Source of the DNA: Gammaproteobacteria bacterium
Lineage (GTDB): Bacteria; Pseudomonadota; Gammaproteobacteria; Pseudomonadales; Pseudohongiellaceae
Direction of reading: 5' to 3'
NCBI GenBank assembly: GCA_029244985.1
Contig: JAQWQD010000037.1
Span: 90,230-154,229 of the forward strand
Length of the DNA stretch: 64,000 nucleotides
Positions 8,833 through 17,836 of this stretch are shown piece after piece (position 1 is the first letter of the stretch; every line of letters begins with the position of its first letter). The notes under the pieces were generated by a model. The model was not told the DNA's origin and ran no database searches. It worked only from the letters and a program-made list of their open reading frames with translations. A program made the position numbers and the translations under genes.

Positions 8833-10689
8833 TTATAGCTGCTGTGTTGCCCCAGTTACTGACGTCGAGTCTGCAAAGACTTTTAGAAAGAGCCGATTCT
8901 GGTTATAGGCTTCCCTGAACTCTTCACTCATAAAGTACTCACCACTCGCCTGTTTAATATTTGGCCCCATGAGATTTAGTACTATAGGCTCATTGAGAGC
9001 AATACCTTCCTCTGTATCTATTATAAGGGTCACTGCAAAAATCTCGGCATCATTGTCGGGGTTTTGAGTGACCCTAAATGCAAACAAATTCGTTTGAATT
9101 GAGAACTCAGTGTCTAACTGCAGTGAGATTGAATTCTGGCTAAAAGTTAATCGTCTAAACTCAACACTTGGAGCCTCCCCATTGATCAACCCTGGGGTCA
9201 CCGAAGGAGTCTGCCGAGGACTATTTGAGTCTTCATAATGCTTCGCGATGGCTAACAATTCGGCATCTTGAAAATGCTTTCCAAGAATCTCCATCCCCAC
9301 TGGCAGATCATTACTGGCAAAACCAACCGGCATGGATAAGGCCGGTAATCCAGAATGGGCTGATAATTGACAACTGCTTCCAGTCTGAGGATCTCCGATT
9401 AGTACTGGTGATTGTGTGATAGTTGGATAGACCAACACGTCTAAACTATTAAGTTCGAATAGATCCTCAATTGCGGTCCGAATCGTTGAGCGCGCTTCAA
9501 TTGATTTCTCATATGCCTCTTCATCAAACTCTTCTTCTACGCTGGTCTTCATTTGACTCGCTAGAGCTTCATGGACAAGTCCATATTCCACAACATCATT
9601 CACATTTGCTATTTCCTCGCTTCCGTTCGCCGCGAGATACTGATTAAAATCAATCTCGAATTCATGCTGTATTACTCCTGACGAACTGATTAATTCACCT
9701 TGTTCTAATAATTCAACTTCGATAATTTCTACGCCTTCTGCGGCATACCAATCCAAAGCCTCTTCGATTACGCTTCTTGTACTAGAGTTAGCAGCTTCAA
9801 AATAACTTTTAATCTTGCCGAACCGCAGTCCCTCCAAATCAACCGAGTTAAGTGATTCTAGAAACCTTAGTGGTGTTTGCGCTCGCATCACCTCTGTTGC
9901 TGTATCATTGCGGTCATAACCAATGGTTAAGTCCAACACCAGTGCTAGATCTTCAACTGTTCTTGCTAATGGGCCACCCGTGTCTTGTGTGTGTGAAAGA
10001 GGCATAATTCCATAGATACTTGAAATGCCCTTGCTCGGGCGCAAACCAATTAGATTATTAAAAGCAGATGGAATCCGAATCGATCCGCAAGTATCTGAAC
10101 CCATTCCAATTGCGCCGAAACTCGCAGCAACAGCCGCCGCAGTTCCACCACTTGACCCGCCAGGCACGCGGCGAATGTCATATGGATTCCTCGTTTGGCC
10201 TACCAACGAGGCAATACTGGTTATGCCGCGGGCATATTCGTGTAAATTTGTCTTGGCAATAATTATTGCGCCAGCGTCAAGCAACAAATCAACTTGGGTC
10301 GCATTATGGTTTGGGAAAAAATTAGCTAGAGCAACCGAACCGTTGGTTGTAGGCATATCAGTTGTGTTGTAGTTGTCTTTAATTAAAACAGGAATACCAT
10401 GGAGAGATGAACGCGCTCCTGTTTGTGCTCTTTCGTTATCTAACTCTGCTGCTTGATCTCTAACGCGAGGGTTGATTCTAATTATACTGTTTAAAGCTGG
10501 CCCTTGTTTGTCATAGGCTTCAATTCTAGCCAAATACAAATCTACCAGCTGCAGAGATGTTGTGCTTCCATTTTCCAAAGCAGTTTGCAATTCGCTAATA
10601 CTAGCCTCAACCACACTAATCGATTGAGAATAAACATGAACTGACTGAAGTAAAAAAACTAAGAAGAGAATTTGTTGTTTCTTTAACAT
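8833..10689 (-). CDS. Secreted amidase-signature-family amidase with C-terminal extension
   Basis: A 618-residue exported amidase. Residues 1-21 are a signal peptide. The amidase-signature domain follows (about 25-490), with the catalytic Lys104 in VLIKDNY, the cis-Ser179 in PGGSSGG and the nucleophile Ser203 in GSDTCGSIRIPS. The enzyme should hydrolyse an amide bond in the periplasm or outside the cell; the substrate is unknown. A further 110 residues or so after about 505 are not part of the amidase fold. Their spacing, with PIVLNLMGP and a final RLFLKV strand, faintly resembles a CHRD domain. Similar exported amidases occur in many marine bacteria. Confidence 0.85.
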   Translation of the reverse strand: MLKKQQILFLVFLLQSVHVYSQSISVVEASISELQTALENGSTTSLQLVDLYLARIEAYDKQGPALNSIIRINPRVRDQAAELDNERAQTGARSSLHGIPVLIKDNYNTTDMPTTNGSVALANFFPNHNATQVDLLLDAGAIIIAKTNLHEYARGITSIASLVGQTRNPYDIRRVPGGSSGGTAAAVAASFGAIGMGSDTCGSIRIPSAFNNLIGLRPSKGISSIYGIMPLSHTQDTGGPLARTVEDLALVLDLTIGYDRNDTATEVMRAQTPLRFLESLNSVDLEGLRFGKIKSYFEAANSSTRSVIEEALDWYAAEGVEIIEVELLEQGELISSSGVIQHEFEIDFNQYLAANGSEEIANVNDVVEYGLVHEALASQMKTSVEEEFDEEAYEKSIEARSTIRTAIEDLFELNSLDVLVYPTITQSPVLIGDPQTGSSCQLSAHSGLPALSMPVGFASNDLPVGMEILGKHFQDAELLAIAKHYEDSNSPRQTPSVTPGLINGEAPSVEFRRLTFSQNSISLQLDTEFSIQTNLFAFRVTQNPDNDAEIFAVTLIIDTEEGIALNEPIVLNLMGPNIKQASGEYFMSEEFREAYNQNRLFLKVFADSTSVTGATQQL

Positions 10690-10718
10690 CGAAATATTTC
10701 CGACCTGACTTTTATCTT

Positions 10719-11852
10719 TTAATCAAATATGTAAGTTTGATTAGGGCTATCGACAACGGTTCCATCAATGAATCTGGGAGCGAATCTAAATCTCTGAATT
10801 AAATCCAGGAGATTCCGGCCGAGAACAGAATTTGTCAGCGACGAGACCAATCTAGGGTTCTTAACGAAACCTTCTTTATCCACTAGAAACTCTATCTGAA
10901 TCCCTTCAGCTATTCCATGAGTGTTCACTTCCTCTGCACGAGCTCTGTAGACAGGTCTTAAGTTCTCATTTTCACCGATCCGACGGGTCTCTCCAATTGC
11001 TAGACATTGAATCGTGGCCAAGTCTTGCTGCCCTGAATTCTCGTAGGCATTGATCAATGCAATACGATTGCGCACAGTAACATTAGAGCCAGGATATCTC
11101 TCAAATTTTGCTAAAGAGTTAAGCAAAGGCTCTATAGCATTTTGATATTCATTACGGGCTAGAAAGTATTCACCAGCAAGTAATTCAATTCGAGTTAAAC
11201 CACTTTGAGAGCCTGCGTCAGTATATTTGCTGAGAATTATTTTTGCTTCTTGTATTCTTTCCCAAGCCTCAGTCAGCTCTCCCACTCGCAGGCTAATCGC
11301 ACCAAGTTCTATTTCGATACTTCCTACCTTACTGGAATCTGGGCCTAAATGGGTTTCTGCTAATTGCAATGCTCGCCTATAATATTGGCTAGCCAGTACT
11401 TCCTTGTCTTGATCATTTAGGGTTCTTCCCAATCGCATCAAAGGATCTATCATCGTCTCCGAGCCAAACCCAAATACTGCCTGGTATATTTCGACTGCTT
11501 CATCAAGAAAGGACTGACTTGCAGACTCATCAGCAATCAAGGTTGCATAGTTTATGGCTAGCATTGCACTGCGCTCACTACTTGCACCAAATAATTCCTT
11601 GCCTAGTTCATAGGCACGACGAGCAGCTTCTCGAGCAATTTCGGGCTCTGAATCCTTGGTTTCGCCGTATTGAAGATAGGCAGCGTTAAAATCATCAATC
11701 TCTAACGTCGACTGGCCAAAGCTATAAGAAATAGCGAAGGCAAAATAAATAAGCGTGCAGCAGTAAAAAAGAAGCAGAAAAGGCGCTGATTTATTTCTCC
11801 GATGATGAAAAAAGGTCATACACACAACATACCTTAAGACACCCTCCCACAC
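10719..11852 (-). CDS. TPR-like exported protein with C-terminal TonB domain
   Basis: A protein of up to 377 residues. After a basic stretch (HHRRNK) and a hydrophobic segment (about 24-47) come several helical pairs of TPR type (about 55-290). A C-terminal TonB-like domain (about 310-377) follows, with IQIEFLVDKEGFVKNPRLV and RFRFAPRFIDGTVV. The start is uncertain: GTG at 11852 has a GGAAAG site upstream, while ATG at 11819 begins nearer the signal sequence. The TonB-type domain would place the body of the protein in the periplasm. It lies 29 bases upstream of the amidase start on the same strand, so the two may form an operon. Function unknown. Confidence 0.7.
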   Translation of the reverse strand: MWEGVLRYVVCMTFFHHRRNKSAPFLLLFYCCTLIYFAFAISYSFGQSTLEIDDFNAAYLQYGETKDSEPEIAREAARRAYELGKELFGASSERSAMLAINYATLIADESASQSFLDEAVEIYQAVFGFGSETMIDPLMRLGRTLNDQDKEVLASQYYRRALQLAETHLGPDSSKVGSIEIELGAISLRVGELTEAWERIQEAKIILSKYTDAGSQSGLTRIELLAGEYFLARNEYQNAIEPLLNSLAKFERYPGSNVTVRNRIALINAYENSGQQDLATIQCLAIGETRRIGENENLRPVYRARAEEVNTHGIAEGIQIEFLVDKEGFVKNPRLVSSLTNSVLGRNLLDLIQRFRFAPRFIDGTVVDSPNQTYIFD

Positions 11853-12167
11853 TAGCTTTCCGATTCAATTCACCCCAAACCTGCGGCGCTAATTGCTAGA
11901 CACACTCCTCTGGATGAACCTTCAATCCTGAAACTCTTCATCGCTATGAGAAGTGGCAAGATAGGCAATAGCATATGCTCACCGAGATTTTTGAAGCGCT
12001 TGCGGCATGCGAACAGTTTAGGTTCAGGTTTTTTGACTTTCTCAGCACACGCCACAGTAGCTCGATTACTGTTCAGAGACTTTAACAATTGTGATGAATT
12101 GTTTACTCTGGGTATCCTGAAATGCACAGAAATTTCTTATCAATCTAGCATGTAGACAGGTCCCATC
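11853..12167. other. Intergenic region without a supported gene
   Basis: These 315 bases separate two divergent genes and must carry their promoters. Short open frames on both strands lack ribosome-binding sites and protein-like composition. I see no clear -35/-10 pair or terminator. Confidence 0.5.
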
Positions 12168-12914
12168 ATGAAAGAAAATGTCTCAAATCAACGCCGAAAA
12201 TTTCTTAGTCAGTTAATAGTATCAGCCGGAACTCTCGGAGCATTGCCACTTATTCTGAATTCACGCCAAGCACTAGGTCAATCATCTAACCCTTTAAAGA
12301 TTGGCATTATTGGGTCCGGTAGAATTGGCGGCTCAGTTGGTTTACGCTGGGCTGAAGCAGGTCATGAGATTCTATTTTCTTCCCGCAACCCAGATAGCTT
12401 GGAAGATCTTGTGGCACAGGCAGGGCCAAAGTGCCACGCTGGCTATCCTCAGGAAGCAGCTGAATTCGGCGATATTGTTTTAGTGGCAGTACCTTACGCT
12501 GCTACGCCTCAAATCGGTAGGGATTACGGTCATCTTATGCAAGGAAAAATTGTAATTGATTGCGGAAACCCTTACGTTCAGCGAGACGGTGACATGGCTG
12601 CGGACGCGTTAGAAAGAGGCACTGGTGTTGTTTCTGCTGAATATCTGAGAGGCGTTCGATTGGTAAGAGCATTTAATGCGTTGAGCTGGAGAGAAGTGCA
12701 AGATGAAGCCCATCGCGAAGGCGAACGGATCGCCATTCCGATAGCAGGTGACGACCAAGAAGCGGTGGAAGTGGCAACGCAATTGGTTTTCGATTCAGGT
12801 TTTGATCCAGTAATAGTAGGTGGTTTAGAGCGAGCCCGAGAATTCGATCAAGGCACAGATGTTTATGTGAAGGGAATGACAGCAAGAGAAATGCGCAACG
12901 CGCTCGATCTATAG
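12168..12914 (+). CDS. Tat-exported NADP-binding oxidoreductase, F420-dependent reductase-like
   Basis: A 248-residue protein. The N-terminus carries a twin-arginine signal (QRRKFL, residues 8-13) followed by a hydrophobic stretch to about residue 38. A Rossmann domain begins KIGIIGSGRIGG, with FSSRNP after the second strand, where NADP-specific enzymes bind the 2'-phosphate. Motifs VLVAVPYAA and VIDCGNP match the NADP oxidoreductase coenzyme F420-dependent family. A folded NADP-binding protein leaving by Tat is plausible, since Tat carries folded cofactor proteins, but it is unusual. It stands alone; the substrate is unknown. Confidence 0.75.
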   Translation: MKENVSNQRRKFLSQLIVSAGTLGALPLILNSRQALGQSSNPLKIGIIGSGRIGGSVGLRWAEAGHEILFSSRNPDSLEDLVAQAGPKCHAGYPQEAAEFGDIVLVAVPYAATPQIGRDYGHLMQGKIVIDCGNPYVQRDGDMAADALERGTGVVSAEYLRGVRLVRAFNALSWREVQDEAHREGERIAIPIAGDDQEAVEVATQLVFDSGFDPVIVGGLERAREFDQGTDVYVKGMTAREMRNALDL

Positions 12915-13288
12915 CCTGGACAGTAATCTATGAATAGTTACGTTTTACTCCGGCAATGCACTGAGTTCGATTGCGCATTGAGGATAGCTTGAGCCGTTTC
13001 TAAATAGTGAAACTTTTCGTCGTCCAATCGATTTAAAGATTATTCTTAAGGACTTTTCAAGAAAAATCAGTAGTTGCAGATTCGTCTATTAATTTGCTAC
13101 TCACAAAAATTTCCTTCAGAAAGCAGCGCTGTATTTCTTTGGGACGTTATAAGTTTAGAGCAAATATTAGAGAAATTCAGGGAAATCTATTTCTCAATAA
13201 ATCTGAAGCTCCGGTATATAAATGTTAAGGACCGAGAGGTGCGCGTACATAAACAATCGATCCTTCTAGTAATAATTTTTCCTTAACT
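12915..13288. other. Intergenic region without a supported gene
   Basis: These 374 bases lie between convergent genes. An open frame of 70 codons on the plus strand (13074-13286) has no ribosome-binding site and unusual composition. I see no terminator hairpin with a T run. Confidence 0.45.
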
Positions 13289-13759
13289 TTATGGCATTCG
13301 TGCAGCACGTATTTCTATTTCTACCAACCAGCCCTCGACAACCAAATCTTTAATTTCAACAAACGAGCGTACCGGTTTATTAGAGTTATCTGAAGTGCCA
13401 AAAAATTCAGCATAGCCCGCATTAAATCCTGCGAAATCCAAGCCATCATCACCGGCAACAGCGAATGCGCGCACTTGAACGATATCACTCATCGCCCAAC
13501 CCTGATCTTCTAAAGTTTCTTTAAAACTGGAAAAAGTATCGATAGTTTGTTGACGCATGTCGCCCCAAGAACCGTCTGCTTGGGGACTTGCACCAGAGCC
13601 GCTTAAATACATCGTTTCAGCACCCGGAGGAATAGTAATACTAGTATAGAAGTATCTGCCCTCATTATTACGAGTAATCTCCTGCGCACTTACAACCGCA
13701 GCAATCCCCGTTAATACAAATAGAATAGCGGCTATAAATATATTTTTAATTCTTAACAT
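13289..13759 (-). CDS. RidA-family protein with a signal peptide
   Basis: A 156-residue RidA/YjgF protein. RidA hydrolyses reactive enamines and imines released by amino-acid dehydratases or oxidases. Residues 1-26 are a clear signal peptide ending VSAQ, so the protein is predicted to be periplasmic, whereas classical RidA is cytosolic. The core keeps MYLSGSGA, the catalytic-type Arg131 in PVRSFVEI and Glu148 in VEIEI. The ATG at 13759 is preferred to the one at 13765 because GGAG lies eight bases upstream. It is last in a minus-strand series after the symporter, cytochrome and amine oxidase genes, which suits removal of imines made by that oxidase. Confidence 0.85.
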   Translation of the reverse strand: MLRIKNIFIAAILFVLTGIAAVVSAQEITRNNEGRYFYTSITIPPGAETMYLSGSGASPQADGSWGDMRQQTIDTFSSFKETLEDQGWAMSDIVQVRAFAVAGDDGLDFAGFNAGYAEFFGTSDNSNKPVRSFVEIKDLVVEGWLVEIEIRAARMP

Positions 13760-13809
13760 GATCATTTCTCCAATACGAACCTACTAACAAAAGTCTTACG
13801 GACTAAAAT

Positions 13810-15195
13810 CTAATTTTCTTGCACAGGTTGATTTACTAGGTTGGCGTCTGTTGATTCTCCTTCACTGCCTAACAAGCGTGAGGTAACCATTCCAGTTGTA
13901 ATCGCACCATTCACATTTAAGGCGGTTCGTGCCATATCTATAAGTGGTTCGATCGTTATAAGTAGCGCGGCAACGGTAACAGGTAATCCCATCAAAGGGA
14001 GCACTACTAATGCAGCATTAGTAGCACCACCGCCCACGCCTGCTATACCGAAAGAACCAATGGCAACAACCAAGGTGAGATAAACGATAAAGCCAAAATC
14101 AACCTCGACTCCAACGCTAGGCGCTACCATGACGGCCAACATAGCAGGATAAATACCTGCACAGCCGTTTTGACCAATGGTTGCACCAAAGGATGCTGCA
14201 ATATTGGCAATTGGTGCTGGTACTTTTAACTCTTCTATTTGTGCACGAATAGTAAGCGGAATAGTAGCCGCTGAGCTACGAGTCACAAAAGCAAAAGTTA
14301 GTACTGGCCACACTTTTTGAAAATAGCTTTTTACATTGGCTCCTAACAAACTAATCATTAGGGCATGAATGGCAAACATGATCGCTATGGCTATGTAGGA
14401 AGCTATCATGAAACTTAAGAGAGTCATAAGTGCTCCAAAATCTGAGGTGGACATAACCCTGGTCATGAGAGCTAAAACTCCGTAAGGCGTTAGGTTCATC
14501 ACTATCTTTACTAGTTTCATGACGACAGCTTGCGTCGTGTCTATAAAGCCTCTAATCCGCTCTCCATGAGTCTTATCTTCTTGTCCAACCAACAATGCAG
14601 CAATTCCAAAAAGTAACCCAAAAATTACAACGGCAATTATCGATATGCTTCTAGACTGGCTAAGGTCTCTGAAGATATTTGTAGATACCATGCTGGTTAA
14701 AAGTTGAGGAATGCTCAAATCGGCCATGCTGTCTTGGCGAGACTCTAAAACTTCAGCTCGAGCTACTTCGGTTTCACCAAGATTAAACTCGCTAGCATCT
14801 AACCCAGCAACAGACGCCATTAATGCCCCGACGAGCGCAGCAATCATAGTAGTGAAGACTAGGATAGCGACAACTGAGCCACCAATTTTCCCCAATGACT
14901 TGATTTCACTAACTTTGAGGACGGCAGCTATCATCGTCACTAAAATTAGGGGAATGATTATCATTCGAAGCAGGTTAACGAAGGAATTTGCCACTATGTT
15001 GGTCCATTCAATGGTTTCCTGAGAAACCACATGCTCACGCCCAAAGACTATTTGGAGGTAAGTTCCAAACAGTGTTCCAACAACCAAACCAACTAATACT
15101 AATTTTGAAAGCCCAAGCTCTTTCTTCGATAGCTGATAAATAAAGCTAAGTAGAGCGGCAAAGATAATTAGATTGACTATAGCGAGCGCGGACAT
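13810..15195 (-). CDS. Dicarboxylate/amino acid:cation symporter, cystine-transporter (TcyP/YdjN) type
   Basis: A 461-residue inner-membrane symporter of the sodium:dicarboxylate (SDF/DAACS) family. It has about eight membrane helices plus the two re-entrant hairpins. The serine-rich hairpin reads TRSSAATIP, and the second half contains GATIGQNGCAGIYPAMLAV. The N-terminal region SALAIVNLIIFAALL and overall length resemble the L-cystine symporter TcyP/YdjN more than the aspartate carrier GltP. The start has AGGAG upstream. Its place between RidA and the cytochrome/amine-oxidase pair suggests uptake of the same amino acid or its product. The substrate is inferred. Confidence 0.8.
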   Translation of the reverse strand: MSALAIVNLIIFAALLSFIYQLSKKELGLSKLVLVGLVVGTLFGTYLQIVFGREHVVSQETIEWTNIVANSFVNLLRMIIIPLILVTMIAAVLKVSEIKSLGKIGGSVVAILVFTTMIAALVGALMASVAGLDASEFNLGETEVARAEVLESRQDSMADLSIPQLLTSMVSTNIFRDLSQSRSISIIAVVIFGLLFGIAALLVGQEDKTHGERIRGFIDTTQAVVMKLVKIVMNLTPYGVLALMTRVMSTSDFGALMTLLSFMIASYIAIAIMFAIHALMISLLGANVKSYFQKVWPVLTFAFVTRSSAATIPLTIRAQIEELKVPAPIANIAASFGATIGQNGCAGIYPAMLAVMVAPSVGVEVDFGFIVYLTLVVAIGSFGIAGVGGGATNAALVVLPLMGLPVTVAALLITIEPLIDMARTALNVNGAITTGMVTSRLLGSEGESTDANLVNQPVQEN

Positions 15196-15392
15196 ATTTT
15201 TTGCTCCTGAAGGGTTGGCTTTCGCCTAAGTTCAAACTTTCTTATTAATTTTCTTATTCGATTTACTTGTTGGTCTTTTATTCCTGAGCGCACTATCTGC
15301 TAGAAATCTTAACAGTGCCTGTTTCGAGTATATAGTTAGCCTAGAGACAGGCCAAGGACTAATAGGTCTTTCTCTCGATCTGCAAAAGCCAG

Positions 15393-16031
15393 CTAATCTC
15401 TACTTAACGTGTTTATATAGCTGACGACATTCATAATGCCATCATCATTTTGAAGAGATTGTGCCATTAGTATCATTTGCTGACCAAAGCTATCTTGAGG
15501 GTGGCTTCCTCGCCAGCCTTCGATAAAGTTTCTTAATTGCGTGGCTAAATACCAATCGTTTTGACCCCTCAGCGCTGGCGCACCTAAGGCTTCATTTCCC
15601 TCGCCATTCGCGCCATGACAACTTGCACATTGAGTGTAAAGCTGCTGACCGAGCGACTCGCTACCTTCGATAGTAATTTCTGTGGCCACATAGTCCCAAC
15701 TTCCTACCCAAGAGATAATATCGGTGATACTAGAATCGCTAAGTTTGACTGCCATCGGCTGCATAGCTATGCCTTCGCGGTCACTAGAATGGGTGCCACG
15801 AATTCCCGCTCGAAAATTCTCTAGCTGACGTTTTAGATACCAAGGCTCCATGCCAGCTAACCTTGGTGCTTTAATACCATAGTTGCCTCTACCATCAGTG
15901 CCATGACATGTCGTGCAATAGCGATCGTTATATGGCTCTCTTGGCTCTGGAGAGTTTTCAGCAGCATAGACTTTTACAGAATAAAAACTAAGTGCTGCAA
16001 ACAAAACTATTACTTCTCTCTTTCCGATCAT
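15393..16031 (-). CDS. Exported dihaem cytochrome c (c4-like)
   Basis: A 212-residue periplasmic c-type cytochrome. The ATG at 16031 is chosen because GGAG stands seven bases upstream, whereas the ATG at 16058 has poor spacing. Residues 1-24 form a signal peptide. Two haem sites are seen: CTTCH (39-43) and CASCH (135-139). Each half has a candidate distal Met (MQPMA in the first, MILMAQSL in the second), as in cytochrome c4. It begins about 50 bases after the amine-oxidase gene on the same strand and is a natural electron acceptor for it. Transfer onwards to a terminal oxidase is inference. Confidence 0.88.
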   Translation of the reverse strand: MIGKREVIVLFAALSFYSVKVYAAENSPEPREPYNDRYCTTCHGTDGRGNYGIKAPRLAGMEPWYLKRQLENFRAGIRGTHSSDREGIAMQPMAVKLSDSSITDIISWVGSWDYVATEITIEGSESLGQQLYTQCASCHGANGEGNEALGAPALRGQNDWYLATQLRNFIEGWRGSHPQDSFGQQMILMAQSLQNDDGIMNVVSYINTLSRD

Positions 16032-16081
16032 GCCACTTCTCCAGAAAGGGTCAGGCATTCCCCGCGAATACTTAATCTCAT

Positions 16082-17662
16082 TTACTTGGCAATCTCAGAA
16101 CGCACTCGCACATCAAGATCTTGCATCGCCCAATGGGCAGACAGAATCGCGCTTTCCATCCAAGCAGAATTCATACTCATTTGATCTCCGATAACATAGT
16201 GCCTTCCTCCAGCTGGTGCCTGCAAGATGTTATACATTTCTTTTTCTTCGTTCGTCCAGCCAGAGAAACTTTGACGCCAGCGAGCCGCACACCCGAGCAT
16301 ATGATTCATCCGATGCCAGGCTATTGTAATTGGCTTTTCCACCAGCCCCCGATAATTTAAATGGATTTTTTCGCCGTCTTGCAAATGTGTTCCAATCCGT
16401 TCTTGCTGAGTCATCTTGGTGAAATAACTTCCCCCACCAAAATCATAAGCCGCCAATACAACACCTTTATCTTTATGGATGCCATGAGGTGGATACCATA
16501 TTTCCCGACTGGAGTTATTCATGCGTGTAATCCCGCCATAAATTCCTTCCTTTTCCCAAAACCTTTCTTTGGCTTGAAACGCTGCTTTATAAGCCTCACC
16601 GCGACGCACATATTTCATGGCTTTAATGTAGTCACTCGAGAAATTATGATCTAAACCAACAGCGAGGTGTGTTGGAATACAATTAAAACAGTAATCAGCT
16701 TCTAATTTGCGGCGTTCGCCGCCTTGATCATAGACAATTTCTACACCATCGTTGCGAACTTGAATCCCTGCGACCATCGCACGATATTTAACCTGCCCTC
16801 CAATCTTCCTCAAAAATCCCGCAATGATTTTGTCCATTCCTCCCACAGGTTGCAAAAGACAAGGACCATACTCCCCTTCGTAGGCAGATAATGCGATTCG
16901 GCCCATGCTGCTTTGCAATAAATCACGAAATGCGAGCATGTCTTTCTGCACACCGTGAGTTAAGTAACCACCAGAAGCATAACCGTTTCTTGAACTCCCT
17001 TGATACAAATCTCCTTCACTTAAGTCTCCAAACGAACGGATAACACTTAGCAAATTCTCTGCTTCTGTTTCTGTAAATGGCTCATCCATTTGCTGTTCAG
17101 ACATCGACTTCGCCAACATCTCACTAAGAAAGCCGCGCATATTGGTTTTATAGTCATTCATCCTTAAAGGCTTGCCGCTAGCAAGAGCGTCATCCTGTAA
17201 AAATGCATTGTTGTTTTCACCAATAAAAACTTCGAGCTCTACACCGAGTTCTTTACAGTAAGCAAGCAAGCTGCGGTGGGAAGTTGGAATCCGCGCTGCA
17301 CCCGCATTGAAATACAAGTGAGGCTCATCATCGAACTCACAATATTGGCGGTTGCCAATTTCATCGATTAGATCTCCGTGCCGAACAGTGAAAATTCGAC
17401 CTCCACAGCGGTGAGAAGCCTCAAGAACAGTGCAATCATAACCGCGCTTGTTAAGCTCATAGGCGACTGTAAGACCTGAAATGCCACCACCCAAGATAGC
17501 AACTTTCTTGTTGGCTGAACCTAAGGCTAGCAGATCAAGTGCGGCAGCAGACGCTGTTGCTGGCAGCAAACCTAGAACAGAGCCAGCCTGCAACACTGCC
17601 GCCGTACCCCCTGTTGCACCCAGTAAATTAATGAGCTCCCTACGCGTTACTAACCTGGTCAT
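16082..17662 (-). CDS. Tat-exported FAD-dependent amine (amino-acid) oxidase
   Basis: A 526-residue flavin amine oxidase. A twin-arginine motif (TRRELI, 6-11) precedes a hydrophobic, Ala-rich signal. The FAD-binding GGGISG motif is at residues 58-63, with Glu81 for the ribose and CGGRI at 86-90. The C-terminal FAD motif is IGDQMSMNSAWMESA. The substrate may be an amine or L-amino acid oxidised to an imine. The exported location, the cytochrome c downstream and the RidA-type protein further on suggest a periplasmic dehydrogenase using cytochrome rather than oxygen; that is inference. The substrate-binding residues cannot be assigned from sequence alone. Confidence 0.85.
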   Translation of the reverse strand: MTRLVTRRELINLLGATGGTAAVLQAGSVLGLLPATASAAALDLLALGSANKKVAILGGGISGLTVAYELNKRGYDCTVLEASHRCGGRIFTVRHGDLIDEIGNRQYCEFDDEPHLYFNAGAARIPTSHRSLLAYCKELGVELEVFIGENNNAFLQDDALASGKPLRMNDYKTNMRGFLSEMLAKSMSEQQMDEPFTETEAENLLSVIRSFGDLSEGDLYQGSSRNGYASGGYLTHGVQKDMLAFRDLLQSSMGRIALSAYEGEYGPCLLQPVGGMDKIIAGFLRKIGGQVKYRAMVAGIQVRNDGVEIVYDQGGERRKLEADYCFNCIPTHLAVGLDHNFSSDYIKAMKYVRRGEAYKAAFQAKERFWEKEGIYGGITRMNNSSREIWYPPHGIHKDKGVVLAAYDFGGGSYFTKMTQQERIGTHLQDGEKIHLNYRGLVEKPITIAWHRMNHMLGCAARWRQSFSGWTNEEKEMYNILQAPAGGRHYVIGDQMSMNSAWMESAILSAHWAMQDLDVRVRSEIAK

Positions 17663-17836
17663 AATTCTATCTCTAAGTCACAATCCTATTTTAAGTCTTT
17701 TAATGCCCGGATAAATCCCATTGTCATAGGATTCTAAATGAGCAGCACAAACTCAATTAGTTTATCCAAGAAACACACATAAATAATCTCATTCCAAAAT
17801 AGAGTTGGGTATTCAATATCGACGTCGACGACAAAG

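Noticed and set aside
13074..13286. 70-codon open frame on the plus strand
   Set aside because: It has no ribosome-binding site or homology-like features, and it lies between convergent genes.
15300..15360. GCCTGT/ACAGGC inverted repeat as a terminator
   Set aside because: The stem is only six bases with a loop of about 24 bases and no T run.
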